Program-made: the position numbers and the translations under genes
The notes under the pieces: generated by a model
Told to the model about the DNA's origin: nothing
Databases searched by the model: none
What the model saw: the letters and a program-made list of their open reading frames with translations, nothing else
DNA from: Alphaproteobacteria bacterium
Lineage (GTDB): Bacteria > Pseudomonadota > Alphaproteobacteria > Caulobacterales > Caulobacteraceae
DNA length: 47,366 bases
Assembly: GCA_018821435.1 (NCBI GenBank)
Contig: JAHJME010000020.1
Coordinates: 1-47,366 of the forward strand
Direction of reading: 5' to 3'
Part shown: one piece after another, positions 17,543 through 25,694 of the stretch
How positions within the stretch are numbered: the first letter of the stretch is position 1
Layout of the letters: each line of letters opens with the position of its first letter

Positions 17543-18110
17543 CCGGCATCACGATGTGGGGGGCGTCGGGCGGCCGGATCTCGAACAGGCCGATGTCCAG
17601 CGGCTGCTGCGGCTTGGTGGGCCGCATCGGGGTTCGCGCAATGGCGCGCAGGGTGTCGGGGTCCAGGTCCTGCTTGGATTTGCGGGCCTGCCGCGCCTGG
17701 GGCGCCTCCAGCGGCCGGTCCGCCGTCCCGATCCGCCAGTAGGAGACGGTGAGCCGCCAGACCGTGCGCGGCGCCTTGGGCGGCGCGGGCCAGCGGTGGC
17801 CGTCGGCATAGCTGGGCTGGACGCTCTTCGGCCGGGGCGCGCCCTCGGCGACCTGTTCCACCAGCCGGCAATAGCGGTCCTCGGCGTCCGGCATCGCGCC
17901 CGTGCGCTCGTCGTCGACCCGGCCGGCATAGGCGTCCAGCGCCGCCTCGCGGGTGGCGAACGCCGGCCCCACGGCGTCGGTGGCGAAGGCCACCGCCTCG
18001 CCCGCACGCCGCCCGGCCTCGCTCTGGCGGGCGGCGCGGCCCAGGGGCCGGCTCAGCGCCTGCTCGGCGTTCGTCGCCACGGGATAGAGGATGGCCGTCA
18101 TCGCGCGCAT
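17535..18110 (-). CDS. Conserved hypothetical protein
   Basis: I do not recognise a named family in this 191-residue protein. It has no signal peptide or membrane segment. The N-terminal half (about 10-75) is helical and Ala/Arg-rich. The middle contains WRLTVSYWRIG, and the C-terminus is Pro-rich, ending in KPQQPLDIGLFEIRPPDAPH. The protein-like codon pattern and the 8-nt overlap with the zincin gene support a real gene. The start is uncertain: the ATG at 18110 or another at 18101, neither with a strong Shine-Dalgarno. Its position divergent from divL may help recognise orthologues. Confidence 0.65.
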   Translation of the reverse strand: MRAMTAILYPVATNAEQALSRPLGRAARQSEAGRRAGEAVAFATDAVGPAFATREAALDAYAGRVDDERTGAMPDAEDRYCRLVEQVAEGAPRPKSVQPSYADGHRWPAPPKAPRTVWRLTVSYWRIGTADRPLEAPQARQARKSKQDLDPDTLRAIARTPMRPTKPQQPLDIGLFEIRPPDAPHIVMPDE

Positions 18111-18233
18111 TGTCGCTCAAAGGCCATGCCCACCACAACGCGGCAAGTGTCGGCCGGGGCCTGCGACAAGGCCGGACGTGCGGGGACGGCCGGCAAGCCC
18201 TAAGCTTGGGCCCAACGATTCGCCGGGGCGTCG

Positions 18234-20555
18234 ATGAGTGCGCACGAACTGATGCTGGCGGCGGCGGCGGGCGCGGTGAGCCTGGCCATTTCCGCCGTCC
18301 TCTGGGCGTTCGCCCAGCGCCGCGCGGCCGACCGCCGGGTCGCGGGCCTGACCGCGCGCATCCGCCAGCTCGAAACCGGCGCCGAAACCGCCCAGGCCTC
18401 GGCCGAAGCCTTCGATTCCGCGCTGCTGGCGGTCGAGGATGGCCAGGCCCTGCTGGCGTCCGGCGAGGAGAGCCTGGGCGTCTGCTGCGAGGCGCTGGGG
18501 CTGACCGACGTCGATCCGCAATACCTGCTGAACGCCCTGATGCGCGCCGACCCCGACCATGCGCGGCGCCTGCGCGGCCTGTTCGAGCGCGGCGAGGCCT
18601 GCGCCTTCGAGGTCAAGGGCCCCGCCGGCGTGGTGACGGTCGAGGGCCGGGCCGCCGGCGCCCTGGCCTGGCTGCGGGTTTCCGCCGTGCTGGGCGAGGA
18701 CCAGGGCCTGCCGACCGCCCCGCGCTTCGCCGCCCTGCTGAACGCCCGGATCTATCCCGCCTGGATCGCCGCCGCCGACGGCTCGCCGGTCTGGGTCAAC
18801 GCCGCCTGGCTGAAGGCGGTCGACGCCGGCAGCCTGGACGAAGCCGTCCAGCGCGGCGTGGCCTTCGACAAGGGGGCCGACGCCATCGCCAGCGAGGCCG
18901 CCAATCTGGGTCAGCGGCGCGAGGCCGTGCGCTGGACCAGCTACGGCGGCCGCCGCCGGGCGTTCATGATCGCCGCCCAGCCCCTGGAAGGCGGCGGCGT
19001 CGGCGTCTGGACCGACGACCTCACCGACCTGGAAGAGGCGCGCGAAGAGACCAAGCGCAACATCGAGGCCCACGACGAGACCCTGAACCGCCTGGACGAC
19101 GCGGTGGTGATCTTCGACCGGGCCAAGCGGCTCAGCTTCCACAACACCGCCTTCGCCGACCTCTGGGGCCTGGAGCCGGCCTGGCTGGGCGAGCGGCCCA
19201 CCCACGGCGAGATCCTGGACCGCCTGCGCCAGCGCCGCCGCATCCCCGAGACCGCCGACTACGCCAAGTGGAAGGCCGCCGAACTCGACCGCTACGAGAA
19301 GCTGGAAGCCCAGCCCGACGACATGTGGAGCACGCCCGACGGCCGCACCCTGCGCGTCGTGCGCCAGTCGCACCCCCTGGGCGGCCTGCTGCTGCTGTTC
19401 GCCGACATCACCGGCGAGCTGAAGATGAAGGCGCAGTACAACGCCCTGATCCAGGTCCAGCAGGCCACGCTCGACAAGCTGTCGGACGCCGTCGCCGTGT
19501 TCGGCTCGGACGGCCGCCTGCGCTTGCACAACGAGAGCTTCGAGCGGTTCTGGAACATCACCCCGCTGCAGATCGAGGCCGCCGGCGACTTCGAGGGCGT
19601 GGTTGAGCTCTGCGTGCACAAGCTGCACGACATGGTGTTCTGGAAGGACCTGAAGGGCCGGGTCGCCGACCCCGATCCGACCGCGCGCATGCCGATCACC
19701 GGCGAGGCCCAGACCTCGGACGACCGCACGGTCGAGTACCGCACCCGCCCGCTGCCGGACGGGGCGACCCTGATCGCCTTCACCGACGTCACCGACGCGC
19801 GTCGGCTGGAGAGCGCCCTGGCCGACCGCGAGCAGGCGCTCAGCGAGGCCGAGCGCCTGAAGCGCGATTTCGTCGGCAACGTCAGTTACGAACTGCGCAC
19901 GCCGCTCACCACGATCATCGGCTATTCCGAACTGCTGGAGCATTCGGGCGACGGGCTGTCCGAGCGCGCCCGGGGCTACGCCGCGTCGGTGAAGTCGGCG
20001 GCGACCCAGCTGGCCCGCTCCATCGACGACGTGCTGGACATGGCCCAGATCGACGCCGACGAGATGGCGCTGGACCTGACCCAGGTGAACGTCTCCGACC
20101 TGTTGATCGAGGTGGCCAGCCGCTGGCGCGCCGAGGCCGAGCCGGCCAAGGTGTCCATCGTGCTGGAGCGGCCCGATGACGTGGGCGTCATCCGTGGCGA
20201 CCGCCGTCGCCTGTCGCAGATCCTGGACCACCTGATGGAGAACGCCATAGGCCAGACCCCGGCCGGCGGCACGGTCACCCTGGCCGCCCGCAAGACCCTG
20301 GGCGAGGTCCAGCTCCAGGTGTCGGACACCGGGCGCGGCATCCCCTTCCACGTCCAGGCGCACATCTTCGATCGTTTCATCGGCCGCGAGCGCGGCGGCC
20401 CCGGCCTGGGCCTGGCCCTGGTCAAGGCGCTGACCGAGCTGCACGGCGGCTGGGTGGCTCTGGAGAGCGAGCCGGGCGCCGGCGCCACCTTCACCTGCCA
20501 CCTGCCCGAAGTGGCCACGACCGTCAGCCAACCCGAGCTGGGCTTCGCGCGCTAG
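18234..20555 (+). CDS. divL: Cell-cycle pseudo-kinase DivL (Tyr at the phospho-site)
   Basis: DivL is an essential Caulobacter cell-fate protein that works with CckA and DivK to control CtrA phosphorylation. It has one N-terminal membrane segment (about 8-28), then several PAS-like domains (up to about 530, including DAVVIFDRAKRLSFHNTAF and DAVAVFGSDGRLRLHNESF). The DHp helix follows, where the usual His of NVSHELRTPL is Tyr552 (NVSYELRTPLTTIIGYS). The C-terminal ATPase domain keeps N, G1 and G2 boxes (MENAIGQTP, DTGRGIP, GPGLGLALV). Tyr at this position and the 773-residue length (C. crescentus DivL is about 769 with Tyr550) identify it. In Caulobacter the ATPase is reported dispensable while the PAS region binds partners. 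Confidence 0.95.
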   Translation: MSAHELMLAAAAGAVSLAISAVLWAFAQRRAADRRVAGLTARIRQLETGAETAQASAEAFDSALLAVEDGQALLASGEESLGVCCEALGLTDVDPQYLLNALMRADPDHARRLRGLFERGEACAFEVKGPAGVVTVEGRAAGALAWLRVSAVLGEDQGLPTAPRFAALLNARIYPAWIAAADGSPVWVNAAWLKAVDAGSLDEAVQRGVAFDKGADAIASEAANLGQRREAVRWTSYGGRRRAFMIAAQPLEGGGVGVWTDDLTDLEEAREETKRNIEAHDETLNRLDDAVVIFDRAKRLSFHNTAFADLWGLEPAWLGERPTHGEILDRLRQRRRIPETADYAKWKAAELDRYEKLEAQPDDMWSTPDGRTLRVVRQSHPLGGLLLLFADITGELKMKAQYNALIQVQQATLDKLSDAVAVFGSDGRLRLHNESFERFWNITPLQIEAAGDFEGVVELCVHKLHDMVFWKDLKGRVADPDPTARMPITGEAQTSDDRTVEYRTRPLPDGATLIAFTDVTDARRLESALADREQALSEAERLKRDFVGNVSYELRTPLTTIIGYSELLEHSGDGLSERARGYAASVKSAATQLARSIDDVLDMAQIDADEMALDLTQVNVSDLLIEVASRWRAEAEPAKVSIVLERPDDVGVIRGDRRRLSQILDHLMENAIGQTPAGGTVTLAARKTLGEVQLQVSDTGRGIPFHVQAHIFDRFIGRERGGPGLGLALVKALTELHGGWVALESEPGAGATFTCHLPEVATTVSQPELGFAR

Positions 20556-20564
20556 GCGCAAACG

Positions 20565-20587
20565 AAAAACCCCGGCCTCGCGGCCGG
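20565..20587 (-). terminator. Terminator of the PEP-CTERM gene at 20637
   Basis: A perfect 6-bp stem CCGGCC-TCGC-GGCCGG (20572-20587) is followed on the minus strand by GG and five T. It ends the minus-strand transcript and could also slow transcription leaving divL. Confidence 0.75.
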
Positions 20588-20636
20588 TGTCTCGTCAGGT
20601 CCTCATGCGGATCGGTCGATCCGCGAGGGTAAGGGT

Positions 20637-21326
20637 TCAGATCGCGGCCAGGCGCCGACGCTGGCGACGGAGCGCGGCGCCCGCGCCGCCGAAGCCCATG
20701 ATCATCAGCGTCCAGGTCATCGGTTCCGGCACCGCGGCGATGTAGACGCGGTCCACCAGGACGTCGACGGCCGGGAAGCCCGTGGCCGAGAAGGTGAAGC
20801 TGGTCGGCACGTTGTTCTGCGCGTCCGCCACGTTCACGACCGCCGAATAGTGCATCCAGTTGCTCGCGCCGATCGAGGTGCCCTTCAGCAGGACCGGGGC
20901 CCAGACGTTGGTGCCGATCGTGGCGGTGAAGGTCGCGTCGTTCGGGTTGTTGTAGCCGTTCTGCGGCACATAGGCGTCGAAGCCGACTTCGTACCAGCCC
21001 GCGCTCAGGTTGATCGTTTGGGTCAGCGACTCCCCGGGAACGTCCGACGAGAAGTAGACGGCCTTCGTGCCGTTGTCCTGGAAGGGGCCGGCGGCGTCAT
21101 CGGCGGCGACGCCCTCGCCGAAGGCGCCGTTGGGATAGCCGCGGCCGATGCCGTCGGTGGTGATCACCACGGTCGGGGAATAGCCTTGGCCGCTGCCGGT
21201 CGAGATCAGGGTCCAGCCGTTCAGGCCGTCCTCGAAGCTGCCGTTGGTCACCAGGTTCACGCTGGCGTTCGCACTGCCGGCGATCGCCAGCCCGGCCGCA
21301 ACGGCGGCCACGGTGAGAAATTTCAT
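20637..21326 (-). CDS. PEP-CTERM-sorted exported protein
   Basis: The 229-residue protein has a signal peptide (MKFLTVAAVAAGLAIAGS, cut near NAS) followed by an all-beta domain that begins NLVTNGSFEDGLNGWTL, typical of secreted carbohydrate-binding-like beta-sandwich domains. It ends with the sorting signal VPEPMTWTLMIMGFGGAG plus an Arg cluster (PEP at 200-202). Known biology: such tails are recognised by an exosortase that cleaves and anchors or releases the protein at the envelope, often with exopolysaccharide. It is a single gene with its own terminator. Function beyond surface location is unknown. Confidence 0.88.
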   Translation of the reverse strand: MKFLTVAAVAAGLAIAGSANASVNLVTNGSFEDGLNGWTLISTGSGQGYSPTVVITTDGIGRGYPNGAFGEGVAADDAAGPFQDNGTKAVYFSSDVPGESLTQTINLSAGWYEVGFDAYVPQNGYNNPNDATFTATIGTNVWAPVLLKGTSIGASNWMHYSAVVNVADAQNNVPTSFTFSATGFPAVDVLVDRVYIAAVPEPMTWTLMIMGFGGAGAALRRQRRRLAAI

Positions 21327-21448
21327 GTCTGTCCCCAGTCCCTGATCGCCGTGCCGGCGACGCGTCGTGTGATGCCTCTCGTTGGGTCACCCGACAGGCG
21401 GGCGTCCCGGTTCGAGACAGTCACGACGAGCGTTCGGCGCGACGCCGG

Positions 21449-21955
21449 CTACATCGCAAGAACGAAGCCATCCGGGTGGTGGAAGTCGGGCTGCGCGGTC
21501 GGATGGCGCAACGCCCAGTACGAGAGCCGGCCGCCGACCTCCTCGATGACGGCGGTCAGCCCCAGGCGCGATCCCGCCGGCCGGGCCAGCGACACGCGCA
21601 TTTCCAGCAGGCCTTTGCCGACGGTCGTCGCGATGTGGGGCGCCTGGGTCTCCGCCAGGGGGGCCATGCCTTGTCGATAGTCGTCGAAGCGATAGGCCGC
21701 CCATTCGGTCGACGGCGAGAGGTTGAACTCGGCGTAGGCCGCCCCGTCGCCGCCGACGAAGGCCTCGAAACAGGTGCGCGCCCACAGGCCGCCCACCCGG
21801 GCCGGCGCCGTGACCGGCGGCACGACGATCCGGCTCATGTCGCCCGTCAGGACATAGCGCAGCGTCAGCTCGGCCCCCGCCGTCCCGACCTCGACCTCCA
21901 GGCAGCTCACCGCGTCGCAGGGCGAGCGGGGGTGGGGGATCAGCAGGTGACGCAT
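21449..21955 (-). CDS. DOMON-like domain protein
   Basis: The 168-residue protein matches the small 'DOMON-like' family (MurB-associated type): RTCFEAFVGGDGAAYAEFNL, then STEWAAYRFDDYRQGM and a C-terminal RLSYWALRHPTAQPDFHHPD. The fold is an immunoglobulin-like beta-sandwich that in other DOMON proteins binds sugars or haem. There is no signal peptide, so it is probably cytoplasmic. No partner gene is evident: the flanking LysR gene is on the same strand, 31 nt upstream, so the two may share a transcript. The role is unknown. Confidence 0.78.
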   Translation of the reverse strand: MRHLLIPHPRSPCDAVSCLEVEVGTAGAELTLRYVLTGDMSRIVVPPVTAPARVGGLWARTCFEAFVGGDGAAYAEFNLSPSTEWAAYRFDDYRQGMAPLAETQAPHIATTVGKGLLEMRVSLARPAGSRLGLTAVIEEVGGRLSYWALRHPTAQPDFHHPDGFVLAM

Positions 21956-21986
21956 ATCCGCAGCCTAGCCCGAACCGCCGACGCCG

Positions 21987-22931
21987 CTAGACCTCGCGCA
22001 CCACGTCCTGGATCAGGCCGCGCAGCCAGGCGATCGGCGCCTCCCGCAGGCGGTCCTTCAGGAACAGCAGGCGGATGTTCACCGGCGGCGAGGGATAGGG
22101 CGGCGGAAACAGCTTCAGCAGCCCCGCCTCGGCCCAGGCCCCCGCCAGCCGGCGCGGGACCAGCGTGGCCATGTCGGAACGGCTGGCGACCGCCAGGGCG
22201 GTGGAGGTGTCCGGCACGGTCACCGCGATCCGGCGGACGAGCCCGGCCTCGGACAGCGCCTGCTCCAGGGCCCCGAAGTCCTCCCAGCTGGCCCGGGTGA
22301 CGAAGCCCCGCGTCGCCATCTCGTCCATCTGGGGCTGGCGGGCGATGCCGATATGCAGGGTGGCGGCCAGGGCGGCCAGATCCAGGGTCTCGCGCTTGGC
22401 CAGGGGCGCCGTGGCGCTGACCGCCCAGGCCAGGTCCTCCGTCACCAGCGGCTCGAAGCCGAAGCGCTCGGGCGCGGACATCACCCCGGCGACGGCGAGG
22501 TCGGCCGAGCGGTCGTCCAGCATGTCCAGCACGCCGCCGCCGTAGCCGCTGACCACCAGTTCCGCCTGGGGCGCCAGCTCGGCCAGCCGGCGCACCAGCG
22601 GCGGGGCCAGCACCGCAGCGCCATAGGCCCCCGCGACCAGGGTGAACCGCCGCTGGCTGGTGGCCGGATCGAATTCCGTTCGGGTGAGGGCCGCCTGTAA
22701 CTGGGCCAACGGCCCGTGCACCCGCGTGGCGATCTCCAGCGCGCGAGGCGTCGGCCGCATGCCCGATGGACCCCGCACGAACAGTTCGTCGTTCAGCATA
22801 TGGCGCAGACGGTTCAGGGCGTGGCTTACTGCAGATTGTGAAAGGCCGAGGCGCACGCCAGCCTTGGTGACGCTGCGCTCCTCGAGCAGCACGTCGAAGA
22901 TGCGAAGCAGGTTCAGGTCAGGGGTCGACAT
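21987..22931 (-). CDS. LysR-family transcriptional regulator
   Basis: The 314-residue regulator has an N-terminal winged helix-turn-helix (LNLLRIFDVLLEERSVTKAG, then GLSQSAVSHALNRLRHMLND) and a periplasmic-binding-protein-like effector domain from about residue 90. It is of the NodD/NahR-like branch judging by FVRGPSGMRPTPRAL. It is divergent from the emrA-emrB-nodT operon with 153 nt between starts, so it is the likely regulator of that pump. I see no clean T-N11-A dyad to call as its operator. The ATG at 22931 lacks a good Shine-Dalgarno. Confidence 0.88.
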   Translation of the reverse strand: MSTPDLNLLRIFDVLLEERSVTKAGVRLGLSQSAVSHALNRLRHMLNDELFVRGPSGMRPTPRALEIATRVHGPLAQLQAALTRTEFDPATSQRRFTLVAGAYGAAVLAPPLVRRLAELAPQAELVVSGYGGGVLDMLDDRSADLAVAGVMSAPERFGFEPLVTEDLAWAVSATAPLAKRETLDLAALAATLHIGIARQPQMDEMATRGFVTRASWEDFGALEQALSEAGLVRRIAVTVPDTSTALAVASRSDMATLVPRRLAGAWAEAGLLKLFPPPYPSPPVNIRLLFLKDRLREAPIAWLRGLIQDVVREV

Positions 22932-23084
22932 GCATTGGATTCATATTGGACGTGACGACATACCATTTTGCTCATCGCCAAGCCTTACCTATCTGAGCCG
23001 CACGCAGCGAGAGCCGCGTGGCCGCGCGCCACGCCCCTCCCGCGCCAAATGATCAAAGCCATCGATGCTTAAGGGGCCCGGGAC

Positions 23085-24149
23085 GTGAGCGACCCATCGG
23101 CGAACGCCGCGCATGAACGACCGCCTCGCCGCGCCACGGGGCTGCGGCGCTGGCGCTGGCCGCTGATCCTGGGCGGCCCGATCCTGATCCTGGCGGTGGT
23201 GGCGTTCTTCGTCCTGACCGGCGGGCGCTACGAGACCACCGACAACGCCTATGTCCAGATCGCCAAGACGGCGGTGGCGCCCTCGATCGCCGGCCGGGTC
23301 ACCGCAATCTACGTCCACGAGAATCAGGTCGTGAAGAAGGGCCAGGTGCTGTTCCGCCTCGACCCGCGCGACTACCAGGCCAACCTGGAAGCCGCCCAGG
23401 CCCAGGTCGCCGTCGCCGAACTGGACGTCAGCCAGCAGCGCGCCGTCTACCGGCGTGAGGCCGCCAATGTCTCGGCCGCCACCGAAAGCGTCGGCTACAC
23501 CGCCCGCGAGGCCGAGCGGCAGCGCCAGCTCGCCGCCGCCGGCGTCGCCTCGCGCCAGCAGGTCGACCAGGCCGTCCACGCCGCCCAGCAAGCGCGCGAC
23601 CAGCTCACCGCCGCCCGCCAGCAACAGGCCGTGGCCCTGGCCGCGCTGGGCGGCGATCCCGATATCGGGTCCGGCGCGCCGGGCGTGATGCAGGCCCGCG
23701 CGCAGCTGGAGCGCGCGCGCCTCAACGTCTCCTACGCCACGGTGGTGGCCCCGGCCGACGGTGTCGTCGCCCGCGTCGACCAGATGCCGGTGGGCGCCTA
23801 CCTCAACGCCTCGCAGACCGCCTTCTGGCTGCTGTCGGGCCAGCCCTGGATCGAGGCCAACTTCAAGGAGGACCAGCTCGCGCACATGAAGGTGGGCCAG
23901 CCGGTCGAGATCGAGGTCGACGCCTACAAGGGGACCGACCTGCACGGCCGCGTCGCCAGCTTCGCGCCTGGCGCGGGCTCGGCGTTCTCGGCGCTGCCGG
24001 CGCAGAACGCCACCGGCAACTGGGTCAAGGTCACCCAGCGCCTGCCGGTGCGCATCACCTTTGACAAGACCCCGCCGGCGATGGCCGCCCGCGCCGGCCT
24101 CTCGGCCAATGTGAAGGTCGACGTCCGCGCGCCCGGCCAGGCCCGCTAG
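23085..24149 (+). CDS. emrA: EmrA/HlyD-family efflux adaptor
   Basis: This is the periplasmic membrane-fusion protein linking an inner-membrane MFS pump to an outer-membrane channel. One membrane segment (about 24-45) is followed by YETTDNAYVQIAKTAVAPSI and the lipoyl half-motif VHENQVVKKGQVLFRLD. A long alpha-hairpin comes next (about 95-200, with many Ala/Gln/Arg), then the second lipoyl half APADGVVARVDQMPVG and the beta-barrel FKEDQLAHMKVGQPVEIEVD. The start is a GTG at 23085 with AAGGGG upstream. It is the first gene of a three-gene pump operon, 9 nt before emrB. Confidence 0.93.
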   Translation: MSDPSANAAHERPPRRATGLRRWRWPLILGGPILILAVVAFFVLTGGRYETTDNAYVQIAKTAVAPSIAGRVTAIYVHENQVVKKGQVLFRLDPRDYQANLEAAQAQVAVAELDVSQQRAVYRREAANVSAATESVGYTAREAERQRQLAAAGVASRQQVDQAVHAAQQARDQLTAARQQQAVALAALGGDPDIGSGAPGVMQARAQLERARLNVSYATVVAPADGVVARVDQMPVGAYLNASQTAFWLLSGQPWIEANFKEDQLAHMKVGQPVEIEVDAYKGTDLHGRVASFAPGAGSAFSALPAQNATGNWVKVTQRLPVRITFDKTPPAMAARAGLSANVKVDVRAPGQAR

Positions 24150-24158
24150 GCCCGGCCG

Positions 24159-25694
24159 ATGAGCGAGGCCCACGACCACGTCGACGCCTCGAAGCGCTGG
24201 CCGATCACCATCGCCATCATGCTGGCGACGGTGATGAACTCGCTCGACACCACCATCGCCAACGTCGCCCTGCCGCACATCCAGGGCAGCGTCTCGGCGG
24301 GGCCGGAACAGATCGGCTGGGTGCTGACGTCCTACATCGTCGCCGCCGCGATCATGACCCCGCTCAGCGGCTGGCTGGCGGGGCGGATCGGCCGCAAGCG
24401 GCTGTTCCTGATCTGCATCGGCGGCTTCGTCGCCGCTTCCATGCTGTGCGGCATCGCCACCAGCCTGCCCGAACTGGTGATCTTCCGCCTGCTGCAGGGG
24501 GTGTTCGGCGCGGCTCTGATCCCGCTCAGCCAAGCGGTGCTGCTGGATATCAACCCGCCCGAGAAGCACGGCCAGGCCATGGCTATCTGGGGCGCGGGCG
24601 CCATCCTGGGGCCGATCCTGGGTCCGGCCCTGGGCGGCTATCTGACCGAGAACTTCTCCTGGCGGTGGTGCTTCTACATCAACCTGCCGATCGGCATCCT
24701 GGCGTTCCTGGGCGTGTTCATCTTCATCTCGAAGGACCGGCTGGAGAAGGCCCGGCGGTTCGACTTCATCGGCTTCGGGATGCTGACGCTGTTCATCGGC
24801 GCCTTCCAGCTGGTGCTGGACCGCGGCCCCGGCGAGGACTGGTTCTCGTCCACCGAGATCTGGACCGAGACGATCCTGGCGATCATCGGCCTCTGGGTGT
24901 TCGTCGCCCACACGCTGACCGCCGAGAATCCGTTCTTCGACCGCCGCCTCATGCGCGACCGCAACTTCGTCACCGCCAGCGTCTTCGGCTTCTTCATCGG
25001 CATCCTGCTGTTCTCGACCATGGCCCTGCTGCCGCCGATGATGCAGGTGCTGATGGGCTATCCGGTACTGTTGTCCGGCCTGGTCAGTATGCCGCGCGGC
25101 GTCGGCTCGTTCGTCGCCATGTTCGCGGTGGGCCAGCTGATCGGTCGCGTGGACACCCGCCTGATCCTGTTCACCGGCCTCTGCATCAGCTGCGTGGCGC
25201 TGTGGCAGATGATGCACTTCGACCTGTCGATGACCGCGACACCGCTGATCGTCTCGGGGATCATCCAGGGCCTGGGCATCGGCCTGCTGTTCGTGCCGCT
25301 GTCGACCCTGGCCTTCGCCACCGTGGCGCCCGAACTTCGCGCCGAAGGCTCGGGAATCTACACCCTGGTCCGCACCCTGGGCTCCAGCGTCGGCATCTCG
25401 ATCATGCAGGCGCTGCTGGTCTCCAACACGCAGACCATGCACGCCTCGCTGGCCGGCAAGGTGATCCCCACCGACCCCGTGGTGCGCGACGGCCTGCCGG
25501 CGATCTTCAACCCCGCCACCGAAGCCGGCCTGGGCGCCCTCAACGCCGAGCTCACCCGCCAGGCGACGATGATCGCCTACATCGACGACTTCAAACTCAT
25601 GTTCATCATCACCATCGCCTGCATGCCGATGCTTCTGCTCATGCGGAAGCCCAAGCGTGGCGGCGGAGCCCCCGCCCATGCCGCTGTCGACTAG
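24159..25694 (+). CDS. emrB: EmrB/QacA (DHA2) family multidrug transporter
   Basis: This is a 14-helix major-facilitator proton antiporter of the DHA2 family, exporting hydrophobic toxic compounds through EmrA and an outer-membrane channel. Motifs are the DHA2 start NSLDTTIANVALPHIQG, motif A GWLAGRIGRKRLF after helix 2, motif C GAILGPILGPALGGYLTE in helix 5 and SWRWCFYINLPIGI. The 511-residue length is standard. Its end overlaps the next gene (nodT family) by 17 nt. The actual substrate cannot be read from the sequence. Confidence 0.94.
   Translation: MSEAHDHVDASKRWPITIAIMLATVMNSLDTTIANVALPHIQGSVSAGPEQIGWVLTSYIVAAAIMTPLSGWLAGRIGRKRLFLICIGGFVAASMLCGIATSLPELVIFRLLQGVFGAALIPLSQAVLLDINPPEKHGQAMAIWGAGAILGPILGPALGGYLTENFSWRWCFYINLPIGILAFLGVFIFISKDRLEKARRFDFIGFGMLTLFIGAFQLVLDRGPGEDWFSSTEIWTETILAIIGLWVFVAHTLTAENPFFDRRLMRDRNFVTASVFGFFIGILLFSTMALLPPMMQVLMGYPVLLSGLVSMPRGVGSFVAMFAVGQLIGRVDTRLILFTGLCISCVALWQMMHFDLSMTATPLIVSGIIQGLGIGLLFVPLSTLAFATVAPELRAEGSGIYTLVRTLGSSVGISIMQALLVSNTQTMHASLAGKVIPTDPVVRDGLPAIFNPATEAGLGALNAELTRQATMIAYIDDFKLMFIITIACMPMLLLMRKPKRGGGAPAHAAVD

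Noticed and set aside
18117..20561. An 814-codon open frame antisense to divL
   Set aside because: It is a shadow of divL: no family motifs and a Gly/Gln/Val-rich product typical of reversed high-GC codons.
22932..23084. LysR operator (T-N11-A) or leader hairpin between the LysR gene and emrA
   Set aside because: There is a 6-bp GC hairpin at 23016-23034 and a CCAAT direct repeat, but neither gives a convincing dyad or terminator.
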